Shown: positions 9,758 to 17,582, numbered from the stretch's first letter. The stretch is 64,000 bases of DNA from Pseudomonadota bacterium (GCA_023451735.1 JAEXYH010000088.1:62001-126000); one strand, 5' to 3'. Program-made: numbers and translations. Notes: generated from the letters alone by a model not told the origin.

Positions 9758-10495
9758 TCAGGCCTGTGCCTCGGGCTCGCCGAACCGGATTCTAAATCGG
9801 CGGTTCTCCTTGCCCTTCTTCTCGATCTTGGCGATATGGATCGCCCCGATCTCGCCTGTTCTCGCGACATGTGTTCCGCCGCAGGGCTGGCTGTCAACGC
9901 TGGAATTTTCGCCGATGCAGACCAGGCTGACGCGCCCGAGACCGACCGGCGGGCGGACATTCTTCGATTTCACGATGTCCGGATTCGCCGCCAGTTCCTC
10001 GTCGGTGATCCACTGCAGGTAGACCGGATGATCCGCGTTGACCAGCTCCATCAGCCTTGCCGTGACATCTTGCCTGTCGATCGTGTCGGTCATGTCGAAA
10101 TCGACCCGCGATTCCTCCTCGCCAACGGCAGCCCCGGTAATCGGATACTGGCAGACGACCGAAAGCAGATGGCAGGCGGTATGCATTCGCATCAGGTTGA
10201 AGCGGCGCGGCCAATCGACCGAAAGTGTCACCGTCTCGCCGACCAGAGGCTGCGCCTGCCCTTCGAGCGGGACGTGAATGACGATGTCCTTGGTGGCGCC
10301 ATGCCTTGTCTGGCCAAGCAGGATACGGCTTCCGTCGGCCCTGTCGAGAAAGCCGGTATCGCCCGGCTGGCCGCCGGAGGTTGCATAAAAGCAGGTGCGA
10401 TCAAGCTCGATCCCGCCGTCCTCATGCACGGCAGTCACGACGGCCTCTGTCGTGGTCAGGTAGAAGTCGTCGCGGTAAAGCAGTTGGGAAGGCAT
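9758..10495 (-). CDS. alaX: Alanyl-tRNA editing protein (AlaX type)
   Basis: 245 aa free-standing homologue of the AlaRS editing domain, which hydrolyses Ser-tRNA(Ala) or Gly-tRNA(Ala). The four zinc ligands are present: H105 and H109 (HTACH), C205 and H209 (CGGTH). The N-terminal part has the GGQPGDTG motif of the AlaRS C-terminal region, which places it with the longer AlaX-II type. It lies between cysK (22 bases after its stop) and sseA (20 bases before its start), so translation proofreading is co-expressed with cysteine metabolism. Confidence 0.92.
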   Translation of the reverse strand: MPSQLLYRDDFYLTTTEAVVTAVHEDGGIELDRTCFYATSGGQPGDTGFLDRADGSRILLGQTRHGATKDIVIHVPLEGQAQPLVGETVTLSVDWPRRFNLMRMHTACHLLSVVCQYPITGAAVGEEESRVDFDMTDTIDRQDVTARLMELVNADHPVYLQWITDEELAANPDIVKSKNVRPPVGLGRVSLVCIGENSSVDSQPCGGTHVARTGEIGAIHIAKIEKKGKENRRFRIRFGEPEAQA

Positions 10496-10517
10496 GGGAT
10501 GCTCGCGGATATCTTGA

Positions 10518-11555
10518 TCAGACCGTCTCGAAAGGCACGGAAATATGCCGCTTCTGCGTCAGCCACTGCGGCACCGGCAGGCCCTTTGACTTCAGGAAGT
10601 CAGGATTGAACAGTTTCGACTGGTAACGATTGCCGTAATCGCAGAGCACGGTGACGATCGTATGGCCCGGCCCGAGATCCTTGGCCAGCCGGATCGCGCC
10701 GGCAATATTGATGCCGGAGGAGCCGCCAAGGCACAGGCCCTCGGTCTCCACGAGATCGAAAATATAGGGAAGGGCCTCCGCGTCGGAAATCCGATAGGAA
10801 AAGTCCGGGGTGAAGTCCTCGAGATTGGCGGTAATCCGGCCCTGACCGATGCCCTCGGTGATCGAATTACCTTCCGACTTCAGTTCGCCATGAGCGTAAT
10901 ATTCATAGAGAGCTGCGCCATCAGGATCGGCAATCCCTATCTTGATGTCGGCATTCTTGGCCTTCAGCCCCATTGCCGTGCCGACCAGCGTGCCACCCGA
11001 GCCGACCGAGCAGATGAAGCCATCGACCTTGCCCCCGGTCTGTTCCCAGATTTCCGGCGCGGTGGTCTCGATATGCGCCTGCCGGTTGGCGACATTGTCG
11101 AACTGATTTGCCCAGATCGCACCCGCCGGTTCTGTTTTCGCAAGCTGCTCCGCAAGCCGGCCCGAAACCTTCACGTAGTTGTTGGGGTTCTTGTAGGGAA
11201 CAGCGGGAACCTCAACCAGTTCTGCGCCGAGAAGCTTCAGCGCATCCTTCTTCTCCTGGCTCTGCGTCTCGGGAATGACGATCACCGTCCTGTATCCGAG
11301 CGCTTTGGCGACCAGTGTCAGTCCTATCCCGGTATTTCCGGCCGTGCCCTCGACGATCACGCCGCCGGGCTTCAGCAGACCCTTGCGCTCGGCATCACGG
11401 ATGATGAACAGGGCGGCCCTGTCCTTCACCGATTGGCCGGGGTTGAGAAATTCGGCCTTGCCGAGGATTTCGCAACCGGTCTTTTCCGACGCATCCTTCA
11501 GCCGGATGAGCGGGGTCTTGCCGATGATATCGATGACGTTGGGATAGGAAACCAT
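10518..11555 (-). CDS. cysK: Cysteine synthase A
   Basis: 345 aa PLP enzyme making L-cysteine from O-acetylserine and sulfide. The PLP lysine is K44 in NPGQSVKDRAA; the substrate loop is EGTAGNTG at 69-76; the phosphate-binding loop is VGSGGTLVG; the PLP ring contact is in GGSSGINI. It is about 25-30 residues longer than the E. coli enzyme, mainly at the C terminus (PQWLTQKRHISVPFETV). First gene of the minus-strand unit cysK-alaX-sseA-GNAT. A small dyad GCTGA/TCAGC lies in the leader at 11573-11587. Confidence 0.94.
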   Translation of the reverse strand: MVSYPNVIDIIGKTPLIRLKDASEKTGCEILGKAEFLNPGQSVKDRAALFIIRDAERKGLLKPGGVIVEGTAGNTGIGLTLVAKALGYRTVIVIPETQSQEKKDALKLLGAELVEVPAVPYKNPNNYVKVSGRLAEQLAKTEPAGAIWANQFDNVANRQAHIETTAPEIWEQTGGKVDGFICSVGSGGTLVGTAMGLKAKNADIKIGIADPDGAALYEYYAHGELKSEGNSITEGIGQGRITANLEDFTPDFSYRISDAEALPYIFDLVETEGLCLGGSSGINIAGAIRLAKDLGPGHTIVTVLCDYGNRYQSKLFNPDFLKSKGLPVPQWLTQKRHISVPFETV

Positions 11556-11821
11556 GATAACGCGCCTTTTTGGCTGATTTAGTCAGCGTCTTTTCCACGG
11601 ACAAGCGCCTCAGCGCAAGAAAATCCGTTCTTGGCTCGGCTGTCGAGGGGAAAAGCTCTGCTGTCCGGTTAGAAGGGAAGGAGGGTCCTTATCAACGCCC
11701 TGGGATTTCTTTTCCGCGCGGCATGAGGAATGAGCGCGCGATTTTGTGATCCAAATAGACGAACCCCCAAAATCTACCATCTTTACGTTGTGCCGATAGG
11801 CCTCTAGATTTGACAACAGAC

Positions 11822-12466
11822 ATGTTGCTGAACCTTGAACGGCTGGATTTGCTTGTTGCTCACTACGTCGCCGGTTGCCTGCCGGAGCCGGCGCATATCC
11901 TTGTGGGCTCTCATCTGGAGATGCAGCCGTCATCTGGTCGCTTGGCCGGGGAACTGGAAGTGCTTGCCGGACAAAGCCTCGATCATGTCGAGCCTAGCAG
12001 CCTGTCTTCTTCTGCTGATCGGTTGAAAGCGATTCTGGAATCAAAGCCGGAAATCGAGGTGCAGCCGGTAGTAGCAGAGCATGACGATTCGTTGCCGCGC
12101 TATTTACGGTCCTATGCAGGCCGCAACCTCGATGATCTGCCGTGGAAAACCAAATTGCCCGGTCTCAAGCAGCACGTCATTGAAAAGTCCTCAGGGATGG
12201 AGGCCAGCCTTTTATGGGCAAGGCCGGGCCGGGCATTACCGCATCATCAACACCGCGGACTGGAACTCACGCTCGTATTGCAGGGACAATTTCACGACCA
12301 TAGAGGTGCGTTTTCGCAAGGTGACGTCTCCGTCGCCGATGAGAGCGTCACCCATCGGCCGGTGGCCGGTTCGGATCGTCCATGCCTGTGCTTTTCCGTC
12401 TTGCTGGCACCCATCACGCTGAGCGGCCCGACCTTCCGGGCTCTCGGCGATATATTGGGCATGTAA
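11822..12466 (+). CDS. ChrR-like anti-sigma/cupin protein with degenerate zinc domain
   Basis: 214 aa, colinear with ChrR of Rhodobacter. The N-terminal anti-sigma region aligns without gaps (HYVAGCLPEP, then SHLEMQPSS), but of the four ChrR zinc ligands H6, H31, C35 and C38 only H31 remains; the others read E6, Q35 and S38. The C-terminal cupin keeps its metal set HHQHRGLELTLVLQG and THRPV. No ECF sigma-factor gene lies beside it, unlike rpoE-chrR pairs. A TTG at 11810 is an alternative start; neither start has a strong ribosome-binding site. It may be a cupin sensor that no longer binds sigma in a zinc-dependent way. Confidence 0.82.
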   Translation: MLLNLERLDLLVAHYVAGCLPEPAHILVGSHLEMQPSSGRLAGELEVLAGQSLDHVEPSSLSSSADRLKAILESKPEIEVQPVVAEHDDSLPRYLRSYAGRNLDDLPWKTKLPGLKQHVIEKSSGMEASLLWARPGRALPHHQHRGLELTLVLQGQFHDHRGAFSQGDVSVADESVTHRPVAGSDRPCLCFSVLLAPITLSGPTFRALGDILGM

Positions 12467-12633
12467 CGCGCCTACGCGTGTGTCCTGCTGCAGCCCGAAG
12501 CCTGCCGCGCAGCGCCTTGGCGCCGGAATTATGCGCGGCAATTAGCGATTTGAAGCGAAAAACCGCCCCTTAAGGCGTCGTGGCACGCTTTAAGAGGCAA
12601 TCGCAACAAGAGAGGGTCTGTAAGGATCGAGCC

Positions 12634-12876
12634 TCAATTGACGTGAAGCTGTGCCTCGCTCACGGCATTCTCGAATTGCTGCCGGGCCTCTTCGGGTGTG
12701 CGGCGGCCGTCTAGCGCTGCGCGGCAGCAACTCCTTGCCTTGACGAAATGCGGCCCGCGCAGATCCGGCCAGCGATCCGTCAGCACCAGCAATGCCTCCG
12801 ATGGACCGTTGATCAGTTCCGTTCCCAGATTTCCGAATGCGATCTGAACCGGCTTTTGCCAATTTTCATGCGGCAT
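12634..12876 (-). CDS. DUF982 small protein
   Basis: 80 aa. The DUF982 pattern is clear: W-x-PV at the N terminus, GPSEALLVLTDRWPDLRGPHF, ARSCCRAALDGRRTPEEAR and the final FENAVSEAQL. The family is abundant in Rhizobiales and without known biochemical role. GGGAGG lies about 8 bases upstream of the start. A second DUF982 gene is at 15682-15939. Confidence 0.88.
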   Translation of the reverse strand: MPHENWQKPVQIAFGNLGTELINGPSEALLVLTDRWPDLRGPHFVKARSCCRAALDGRRTPEEARQQFENAVSEAQLHVN

Positions 12877-13018
12877 GAACGATCCTCCCAGTGCTCAGCC
12901 CCGAACAGTGAGGAGCGTACACCCGGGAATACGTCTCTGCTACGAATATTTTCTCGTCCGAGCGGGGTTTGCTGGGCCAAGATGCCGCATACGCGTATTT
13001 GTTTGGAAATTACGTATT

Positions 13019-13369
13019 CTACCTGCGGGGTTGGGTCGCTGGCCGCCGGTCGGAAGCGTCCGAAGCCCGTTCTGTATCCGGCATTGAATTGCCGTTCGGG
13101 CGACGTTTGCGTCGCGACCACCAGATTACCATCCGACGGCGTCTGCGCCGGATAAAGGATATGTCGTTCGATAGGACGACAAAGCCGAGTGGCAGCATCC
13201 AGAAGCCGAGTATCGGAAGAAATCCGAGTGTACCGCCCACCATCAGGGCAGATCCGAGGCCGATGCGTCCGGCGCGCGATCTCGGCATGGGGACTTGCCA
13301 TGGGCCAAGCACCAATTTGCCGCTGCGGGGGTCCATTCCGAAATGTCGCTTGTGTGGTGCCGAGACCAT
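13019..13369 (-). CDS. Conserved small membrane protein of Rhizobiales
   Basis: 116 aa. The opening GKLVLGPWQVPMPRSRAGRI is followed by two adjacent hydrophobic segments (about residues 36-66: GLGSALMVGGTLGFLP and ILGFWMLPLGFVVLS) and then an Arg-rich cytoplasmic tail (RRRRRRMVIWWSRRKRR). I recognise the type as a conserved uncharacterised rhizobial protein; function unknown. AAGGGA lies upstream of the start. The C-terminal 30 residues look disordered. Confidence 0.75.
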   Translation of the reverse strand: MVSAPHKRHFGMDPRSGKLVLGPWQVPMPRSRAGRIGLGSALMVGGTLGFLPILGFWMLPLGFVVLSNDISFIRRRRRRMVIWWSRRKRRPNGNSMPDTERASDASDRRPATQPRR

Positions 13370-13523
13370 CCAGTCAAAAATCCCTTTGAAAATGCGAGAT
13401 ATCTGCCCGCCAGATGGGGAGGAATTGGGGATTAAACAAGGAAGTTGGTTTTTTTTATAAAAAAGCGCTTGGCAAATCGGAAAAGCATGCGTATTACCCG
13501 CCGCACACGCCGCGACGCGGTGT

Positions 13524-13598
13524 TCCCTGGTAGCTCAGCGGTAGAGCATTCGACTGTTAATCGACAGGTCGCCGGTTCGAATCCGGCCCGGGGAGCCA
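13524..13598 (+). tRNA. tRNA-Asn (GTT)
   Basis: Complete 75-nt cloverleaf with encoded CCA. Acceptor TCCCTGG/CCGGGGA, D arm GCTC-GAGC, anticodon loop CTGTTAA (GTT), T arm GCCGG-TTCGAAT-CCGGC. The first pair of the anticodon stem (TTCGA/TCGAC) is a T-C mismatch. A strong terminator follows directly. Confidence 0.97.
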
Positions 13599-13609
13599 GT
13601 TTCAAAGAA

Positions 13610-13649
13610 GCCTCGTTTTCATGGATAGCCCTGAAAACGAGGCTTTTTT
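13610..13649 (+). terminator. Terminator of tRNA-Asn
   Basis: GCCTCGTTTTC (13610-13620) pairs with GAAAACGAGGC (13633-13643), followed by TTTTTT. Confidence 0.92.
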
Positions 13650-13912
13650 ATTTCCTAGCCGTTTTCGATGTATCTGCTGTGACACCGGCATGTCCTGGTT
13701 TGTTGATAGCACATATCGCAACCTGACGGTCTCCTTGACTACGGCTCTTGTCCTGCCGGCTTTTGTCATCAAAGCAGCGCCGGTTTTTTATGCTCCACGC
13801 TTAAAGTTGACCGTCATTCCGCGGTTCCCGTCTGACGCTGATCTCTCATTCATGCCGGTGTTGACTGAGGGCGAAAAATGTGGAACATATGGTGAACATG
13901 ATGGAGGTGCAG
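13650..13912 (+). other. Interval between tRNA-Asn and a small gene
   Basis: No supported gene. It contains a terminator-like hairpin GCCGG...: CCGGC (13756-13760) with GCCGG (13779-13783) followed by TTTTTT, so a short transcript may end here. In the last 30 bases are GTG/ATG codons in frame with the small gene that follows. Confidence 0.4.
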
Positions 13913-14086
13913 ATGAAACGTGCCGAAGAAGTCGCAGAACGCGCCCTTGCCATGGTCGCAGCTTCCCGTGCCTTGCGGGAGCGTCATGACAAGCAGCGGA
14001 AGGAAGTTTACGAGCGGGTTCAGCTCGCTTCACTCAGAAAGCCGAACATCCCCAAGGGGATTCAGCTGAGATTGAACCTGCAATAA
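13913..14086 (+). CDS. Small basic hypothetical protein
   Basis: 57 aa, highly charged and helical (MKRAEEVAERALAMVAASRA, then Arg/Lys/Glu-rich), ending KPNIPKGIQLRLNLQ. The start at 13913 has GGAGG five bases upstream, the best spacing among several in-frame starts (13880 GTG, 13889, 13898). Family not recognised. It faces the exoD-like gene across a shared hairpin at 14085-14120. Confidence 0.55.
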   Translation: MKRAEEVAERALAMVAASRALRERHDKQRKEVYERVQLASLRKPNIPKGIQLRLNLQ

Positions 14087-14120
14087 AAAAGATCCCGACA
14101 CAGCTGGGCCATGCCGGGAT
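14085..14120 (-). terminator. Terminator of the ExoD-family gene
   Basis: On the minus strand ATCCCG (14120-14115) pairs with CGGGAT (14097-14092) and is followed by CTTTTTTATTG. Confidence 0.7.
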
Positions 14121-14149
14121 TATTCTCATTGACGGGATTACTCGTTTTA

Positions 14150-14797
14150 TCAGCTGAAGAAGCTGGCGAGGCCTTGGCCTGCGCTGAAAGCCGCATAGGC
14201 AAGAATGCCGAAATAGACGATCGTGATGAGGTTGAAGAGGTGGCCGGCGAGAACGACCGCGCCGTCTCGCTGCAATATTCCCGCAGAAAGCAGAAGGATG
14301 GCGATACCGGGGAGGGTATTCGAAAAAGGGATGAGACCGAGCGGAAACATCAGCAATACGCCGGCAAGCGTGATTGCGAGCCCGTTCAATCTGTTTATCG
14401 CAGCCCCCGTCGTCAGCCCGCGCATGCGCGGCTTCAGGTAGCGGTCAAGGCGGGAGACGATATTGGCGCCTTTATCCAAAGCCGGAATCAGTTTTTGCGT
14501 ATCAAGCTGGCGATCCAGGATCCTGCTCGGCAGCCAAGGCATGCGGTTCAGCGTGATCGCAATGCTGATGAGAATGATGGCTGCGCCGAATACGGTGCTG
14601 ACGCCAGGAATGGAAACGGGAATGAGAAAGGGAAGAGCGGCGATTGCACACACCAGCAGCAATCCCTGTTCGCCGATCCGCTCCATGAGGTCTCGCAGGG
14701 ATACCGTTGGTCCCTGAATGCTTCTGATAAGATCTCGGAGAGTCTCGCTGAGGGAAGTGCCAGTATCCTCAAAGTCGAATTTCGCGTGCAAAACCAT
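14150..14797 (-). CDS. exoD: ExoD-family membrane protein
   Basis: 215 aa with four or more hydrophobic segments (LLLVCAIAALPFLIPVSIPG, TVFGAAIILISIAITL, GLAITLAGVLLMFPLGLIP, then the C-terminal LITIVYFGILAYAAF). The LSETLRDLI...VSLRDLMERIGEQG N terminus is characteristic of ExoD, a membrane protein tied to exopolysaccharide production and alkaline tolerance in Sinorhizobium. The exact mechanism is not established. The ATG at 14797 gives the usual N terminus, but GGAG lies only one base upstream; the start is therefore uncertain. The symbol reflects family membership only. Confidence 0.82.
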   Translation of the reverse strand: MVLHAKFDFEDTGTSLSETLRDLIRSIQGPTVSLRDLMERIGEQGLLLVCAIAALPFLIPVSIPGVSTVFGAAIILISIAITLNRMPWLPSRILDRQLDTQKLIPALDKGANIVSRLDRYLKPRMRGLTTGAAINRLNGLAITLAGVLLMFPLGLIPFSNTLPGIAILLLSAGILQRDGAVVLAGHLFNLITIVYFGILAYAAFSAGQGLASFFS

Positions 14798-14914
14798 ACT
14801 CCATTGCCGCCACGGGGGTGGCAATGGATAGCAGTAACAGTCCGCCAAGCAAAGTCGAAGCTCCTACTCTCGCGGGAAACCGGGAGCGATGTGCCGTAAG
14901 TTGCTCTGATTTTA

Positions 14915-15025
14915 CTACTTGTGGTGTGTCTCCAGCCAGTGGTCGTAGATGCCGCAAATGACAACTGCGGCCAGCACGCCCAAAACGATGGGATTGATGG
15001 ATGTGAAAAACTCGAAGTAATGCAT
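14915..15025 (-). CDS. 36-residue single-span membrane peptide
   Basis: MHYFEFFTSINPIVLGVLAA then VVICGIYDHWLETHHK. A perfect Shine-Dalgarno stretch AGGAGGAG lies 6-7 bases upstream of the ATG, there is one hydrophobic span (about residues 11-27), and the end is polar. The strong ribosome-binding site and the membrane-span pattern support a real gene despite its size. It lies upstream of the ExoD-family gene on the same strand, 117 bases before its start, so the two may be co-transcribed. No family recognised. Confidence 0.65.
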   Translation of the reverse strand: MHYFEFFTSINPIVLGVLAAVVICGIYDHWLETHHK

Positions 15026-15435
15026 GCCAGTCTCCTCCTGCATGTCCGATACCGGGTGCCTTCCCCCACCAGGTACACGCGAAGGTTACCACCAACGCGT
15101 TTTCGATGCAAAAAAATGTTACCCGGCAAAACGCCGCAGCATCGCGAGCTGCCTGGTTCATTGGCTGGAGCATGCCGCGTGAACGTGTGCAGCGGTATTA
15201 CGCAAAAGACTTTCGATCAGGCCTCGACAAGGCAAGGATCTAAAGCGTCAGGAGCAAAACCGAGGGATTGCGGCACACTTCAGGTGGCGAGCGACGGGGT
15301 CGGGGGGGCGGTATGCAGGCTTACTTCAGAATCTTGCGGCGTGATTGAGGCACGGAGTCTTGAGTCGCAGGGGAGTGGCTGTTTGACATTTTACCCGAAG
15401 CCAAAGCCACTGCAGGTGGAGGATTGCAGTATCAT
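15026..15435. other. 410-base interval without a supported gene
   Basis: No reading frame with coding character and a ribosome-binding site. It should contain the promoter of the 36-residue gene and the 3' end of the 38-residue gene. A GTTACC pair around 15085 and 15118 is the only short repeat seen. Confidence 0.4.
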
Positions 15436-15552
15436 CTAGAAGAGTGCCAGGACCGTGTGCAGAACATAAAGTATGCTGGCGAGCGATATGATGGTCGCGA
15501 GGGCCGCAAAGGCGTCCGAAGATGTTAGCTTCATGTCGATTATCGCCGTCAT
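15436..15552 (-). CDS. 38-residue single-span membrane peptide
   Basis: MTAIIDMKLTSSDAFAALAT then IISLASILYVLHTVLALF. AGAAGGA lies five bases upstream of the ATG. One hydrophobic span covers most of the C-terminal half. It follows the DUF982 gene on the same strand (129 bases after its stop), with a strong hairpin between them. No family recognised. Its size, span and ribosome-binding site resemble the 36-residue gene 410 bases away, suggesting a local set of membrane micro-proteins. Confidence 0.55.
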   Translation of the reverse strand: MTAIIDMKLTSSDAFAALATIISLASILYVLHTVLALF

Positions 15553-15603
15553 GGCGATCCTTCTGAAAAAGGTTTTGACGGCAACATCGCCGCTTCGAAC
15601 ATG

Positions 15604-15634
15604 ATTAGGCGGGGCGATTAAAAAATCGCCTAAT
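15604..15634 (-). terminator. Double hairpin after the DUF982 gene
   Basis: ATTAGGCG (15604-15611)/CGCCTAAT (15627-15634) and an alternative GGCGATT (15613-15619)/AATCGCC (15624-15630) with an A/T-only loop. It lies 48 bases after the DUF982 stop. No T-tract follows the stem on the minus strand, so termination is uncertain. Confidence 0.4.
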
Positions 15635-15681
15635 GGGAGTTGTAAACAAACAGTTAAGCGCAGATTGAGTTGACTGATCTC

Positions 15682-15939
15682 TTATCCGAGCATTTTTGCT
15701 TCAATGCTGGCGAGGACGAAGGTCTCTCTGACCCGGTCGAGCGGTATCTGTCGCTGCAGCGATGCGGCGCATTCCTTGAGCGCCTCCACGTAATAGACGC
15801 CGTCCCGCACAGGCCAGCGCCATTTCAGATATTCTAGCGCTTGTTGCGGGCCTTTGATGATCTCGGGAAAGCCGTAGCCGACTCGGACCCGTACCGGCTC
15901 GGCCCAGAGAATCGGTTCCTGATTTTGAATGTCGTTCAT
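15682..15939 (-). CDS. DUF982 small protein, stress-promoter controlled
   Basis: 85 aa DUF982 protein: W-AEPVRVRVG, GPQQALEYLKWRWPVRDGVYYV, ALKECAASL and a final VRETFVLASIEA. The ATG at 15939 has AGGTG seven bases upstream and is preferred to the GTG at 15948, which overlaps that site. A matching EcfG-type promoter lies 29-53 bases upstream, so induction by the general stress response is predicted. Biochemical role is unknown. Confidence 0.85.
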   Translation of the reverse strand: MNDIQNQEPILWAEPVRVRVGYGFPEIIKGPQQALEYLKWRWPVRDGVYYVEALKECAASLQRQIPLDRVRETFVLASIEAKMLG

Positions 15940-15967
15940 ATCTTGCACCTACATTTGCGGCGCACAG

Positions 15968-15992
15968 AACGAGTGGCAATGGTTTTGGTTCC
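15968..15992 (-). promoter_or_regulatory. EcfG (RpoE2)-type general stress promoter
   Basis: On the minus strand GGAAC (15992-15988), 16 bases, then CGTT (15971-15968), an exact match to the GGAAC-N16/17-CGTT consensus of alphaproteobacterial EcfG sigma factors. Transcription would begin near 15960, about 20 bases before the DUF982 start codon. Confidence 0.65.
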
Positions 15993-16209
15993 AGCTGCTT
16001 GCGAATTCTGTCAGTGCGGCAAAAGTGAAGGTCCGTGCGGATCTCTGCCGTAACTTATTGGTTGGCTGTCAGGGGTGACATCGTCCTGGAGCCTACGATA
16101 GCGGCGGCGCATGTTCCTGCTGCATGCGGATCGCAACGAGCCGACGTTCGGGCTTAAACAGACAATGGCATCCGTTCTAAATGGCGGATTGCTAAAGTGT
16201 TGGGGAATT

Positions 16210-16283
16210 TGGAGGCCTCGCCCGGAATTGAACCGGGGTACGAGGATTTGCAGTCCTCTGCGTCACCACTCCGCCACGAGGCC
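16210..16283 (-). tRNA. tRNA-Cys (GCA)
   Basis: 74-nt cloverleaf with encoded CCA. Acceptor GGCCTCG/CGAGGCC, anticodon stem GAGGA/TCCTC with loop CTGCAAA (GCA), T arm CCCGG-TTCAATT-CCGGG, discriminator T. Confidence 0.97.
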
Positions 16284-16527
16284 ATCCCATGCAGTAGTTC
16301 GCGGTGTGTGTCGGGGCGTTTAGAACGAATCGAATTGTTGCGCAAGCGCCTTGAGGGCCAACGCGCATATTTTTCTTGTCGCATCTGTTGTCGCAGAAAC
16401 TTCACGCAGCCACCCAAGTCTCGCCACGCACTATGGTTAATTTTTAACTTCTTTACGCCAGCCTGGAACCGAAGGCGCGTTCACGCGCTTTTAAGGTCGC
16501 AATCGCCGTGAATGGAGGATCGGATCA

Positions 16528-16725
16528 GTGCTCACCAAATTCGTCAATACGTTTCGCCCGCCCGTCGTTGATGTGGAAGGCACAGGAACTTACCCGGACG
16601 GTCTGTTTGCCGGAGCGATTTCGAGCCAGGCGAAGTTTGACGGGGCAAGCGGTCTTCGGTCCTCCTACGAGCAGGACTATATGGCGGCAAAAAAGCTCAA
16701 TGAGCCTTTCAGGCCTTACTCCTGA
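16528..16725 (+). CDS. Small hypothetical protein
   Basis: 65 aa starting at GTG 16528 with GGAGG nine bases upstream. The sequence (MLTKFVNTFRPPVVDVEGTG ... AAKKLNEPFRPYS) is soluble, with no membrane span or recognised domain. A longer frame on the opposite strand (16525-16905) overlaps it almost fully but lacks a ribosome-binding site; the plus-strand frame is preferred. It precedes the methyltransferase gene by 178 bases. Confidence 0.5.
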   Translation: MLTKFVNTFRPPVVDVEGTGTYPDGLFAGAISSQAKFDGASGLRSSYEQDYMAAKKLNEPFRPYS

Positions 16726-16903
16726 TATTTGCCGTATCGCAGGCGGGCAGGGCGGCTTGATCTCTCCGCCTGTCACTCCGTTTTCGTTGAGAACGGATTG
16801 TGGTGCATCGCAGGCAGTTTTTTGCCGACCCGCCACGCACCGTCTTGAAACCATCGGCTCGCGCCAGTAATACGGTCGACAGACAGGATACGAGGCGCAG
16901 GAC

Positions 16904-17557
16904 ATGATAGATTTCGAGGCCGCCCGGATAAAGATGGTGGAGAACCAGATCCGGACAACTGACGTAACGTCGCATTCCGTTCTGCGTGCGTTTTTTTCTG
17001 TTCCGCGCGAGGCCTTCGTGCCTGAAAAGGCAAAGCCGCTTGCCTATCTCGATGCGGATATCGAACTGGCACCTGGCCGGTATCTGATGGAAGCGTCGCC
17101 GTTGGCGAAGCAGCTTCAGGCAGCCGAAATCACCGGGCAAGACCGGGTCCTCGATGTCGGCACCGGTAGTGGTTATGTGGCGGCTCTTCTGTCTCGTCTG
17201 TCGGGTTCCGTGACGGCGCTTGAAAGCGATGCCGCTTTAGCCGAGCAGGCGGGCAATAATCTGAAGGCCCTCGACTGTCAGAACGTCACGGTCGTGACCG
17301 GCGATTTGACCAAGGGCTACGCGGCCAACGCGCCTTATGATCTTATCTTCGTCAATGGCGCTGTCGAGGAGGTGCCTTCGGCACTTCTTGATCAGCTGGC
17401 GGAAGGTGGAAGGCTGGTTGCAGTGATTGGTTACGGCAATGCGGCACAAGCCAAGATTTTGCTCAAGGAACACGGCGCGATCTCGGAGAGCTCGCGCTTC
17501 AATCTTTCGGTAAAGCCTCTGCCGGGCTTCGGCAAGGTGAAGGAATTCGTGTTCTGA
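16904..17557 (+). CDS. Protein-L-isoaspartate O-methyltransferase family protein
   Basis: 217 aa class I SAM-dependent methyltransferase. Motif I is RVLDVGTGSGYVA at 81-93 (D84, G86-G90), followed by TALESD and TVVTGDLTKG. It belongs to the PCMT family but differs from the canonical Pcm at 39161-39814, so the window holds two paralogues. In related rhizobia I recall this gene lying directly upstream of tolC; here popZ follows. A terminator at 17583 separates it from popZ. Confidence 0.85.
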   Translation: MIDFEAARIKMVENQIRTTDVTSHSVLRAFFSVPREAFVPEKAKPLAYLDADIELAPGRYLMEASPLAKQLQAAEITGQDRVLDVGTGSGYVAALLSRLSGSVTALESDAALAEQAGNNLKALDCQNVTVVTGDLTKGYAANAPYDLIFVNGAVEEVPSALLDQLAEGGRLVAVIGYGNAAQAKILLKEHGAISESSRFNLSVKPLPGFGKVKEFVF

Positions 17558-17582
17558 GGCGGATCTGATCGTTGGCATGACG

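Noticed and set aside
14769..15173. 134-codon minus-strand frame with a signal-peptide-like stretch near its end
   Set aside because: It overlaps the better supported 36-residue gene in another frame and the ExoD start; the hydrophobic stretch appears accidental.
16449..16480. GGAAC...CGTT before the small gene at 16528
   Set aside because: Only eight bases separate the two elements, too few for an EcfG promoter.
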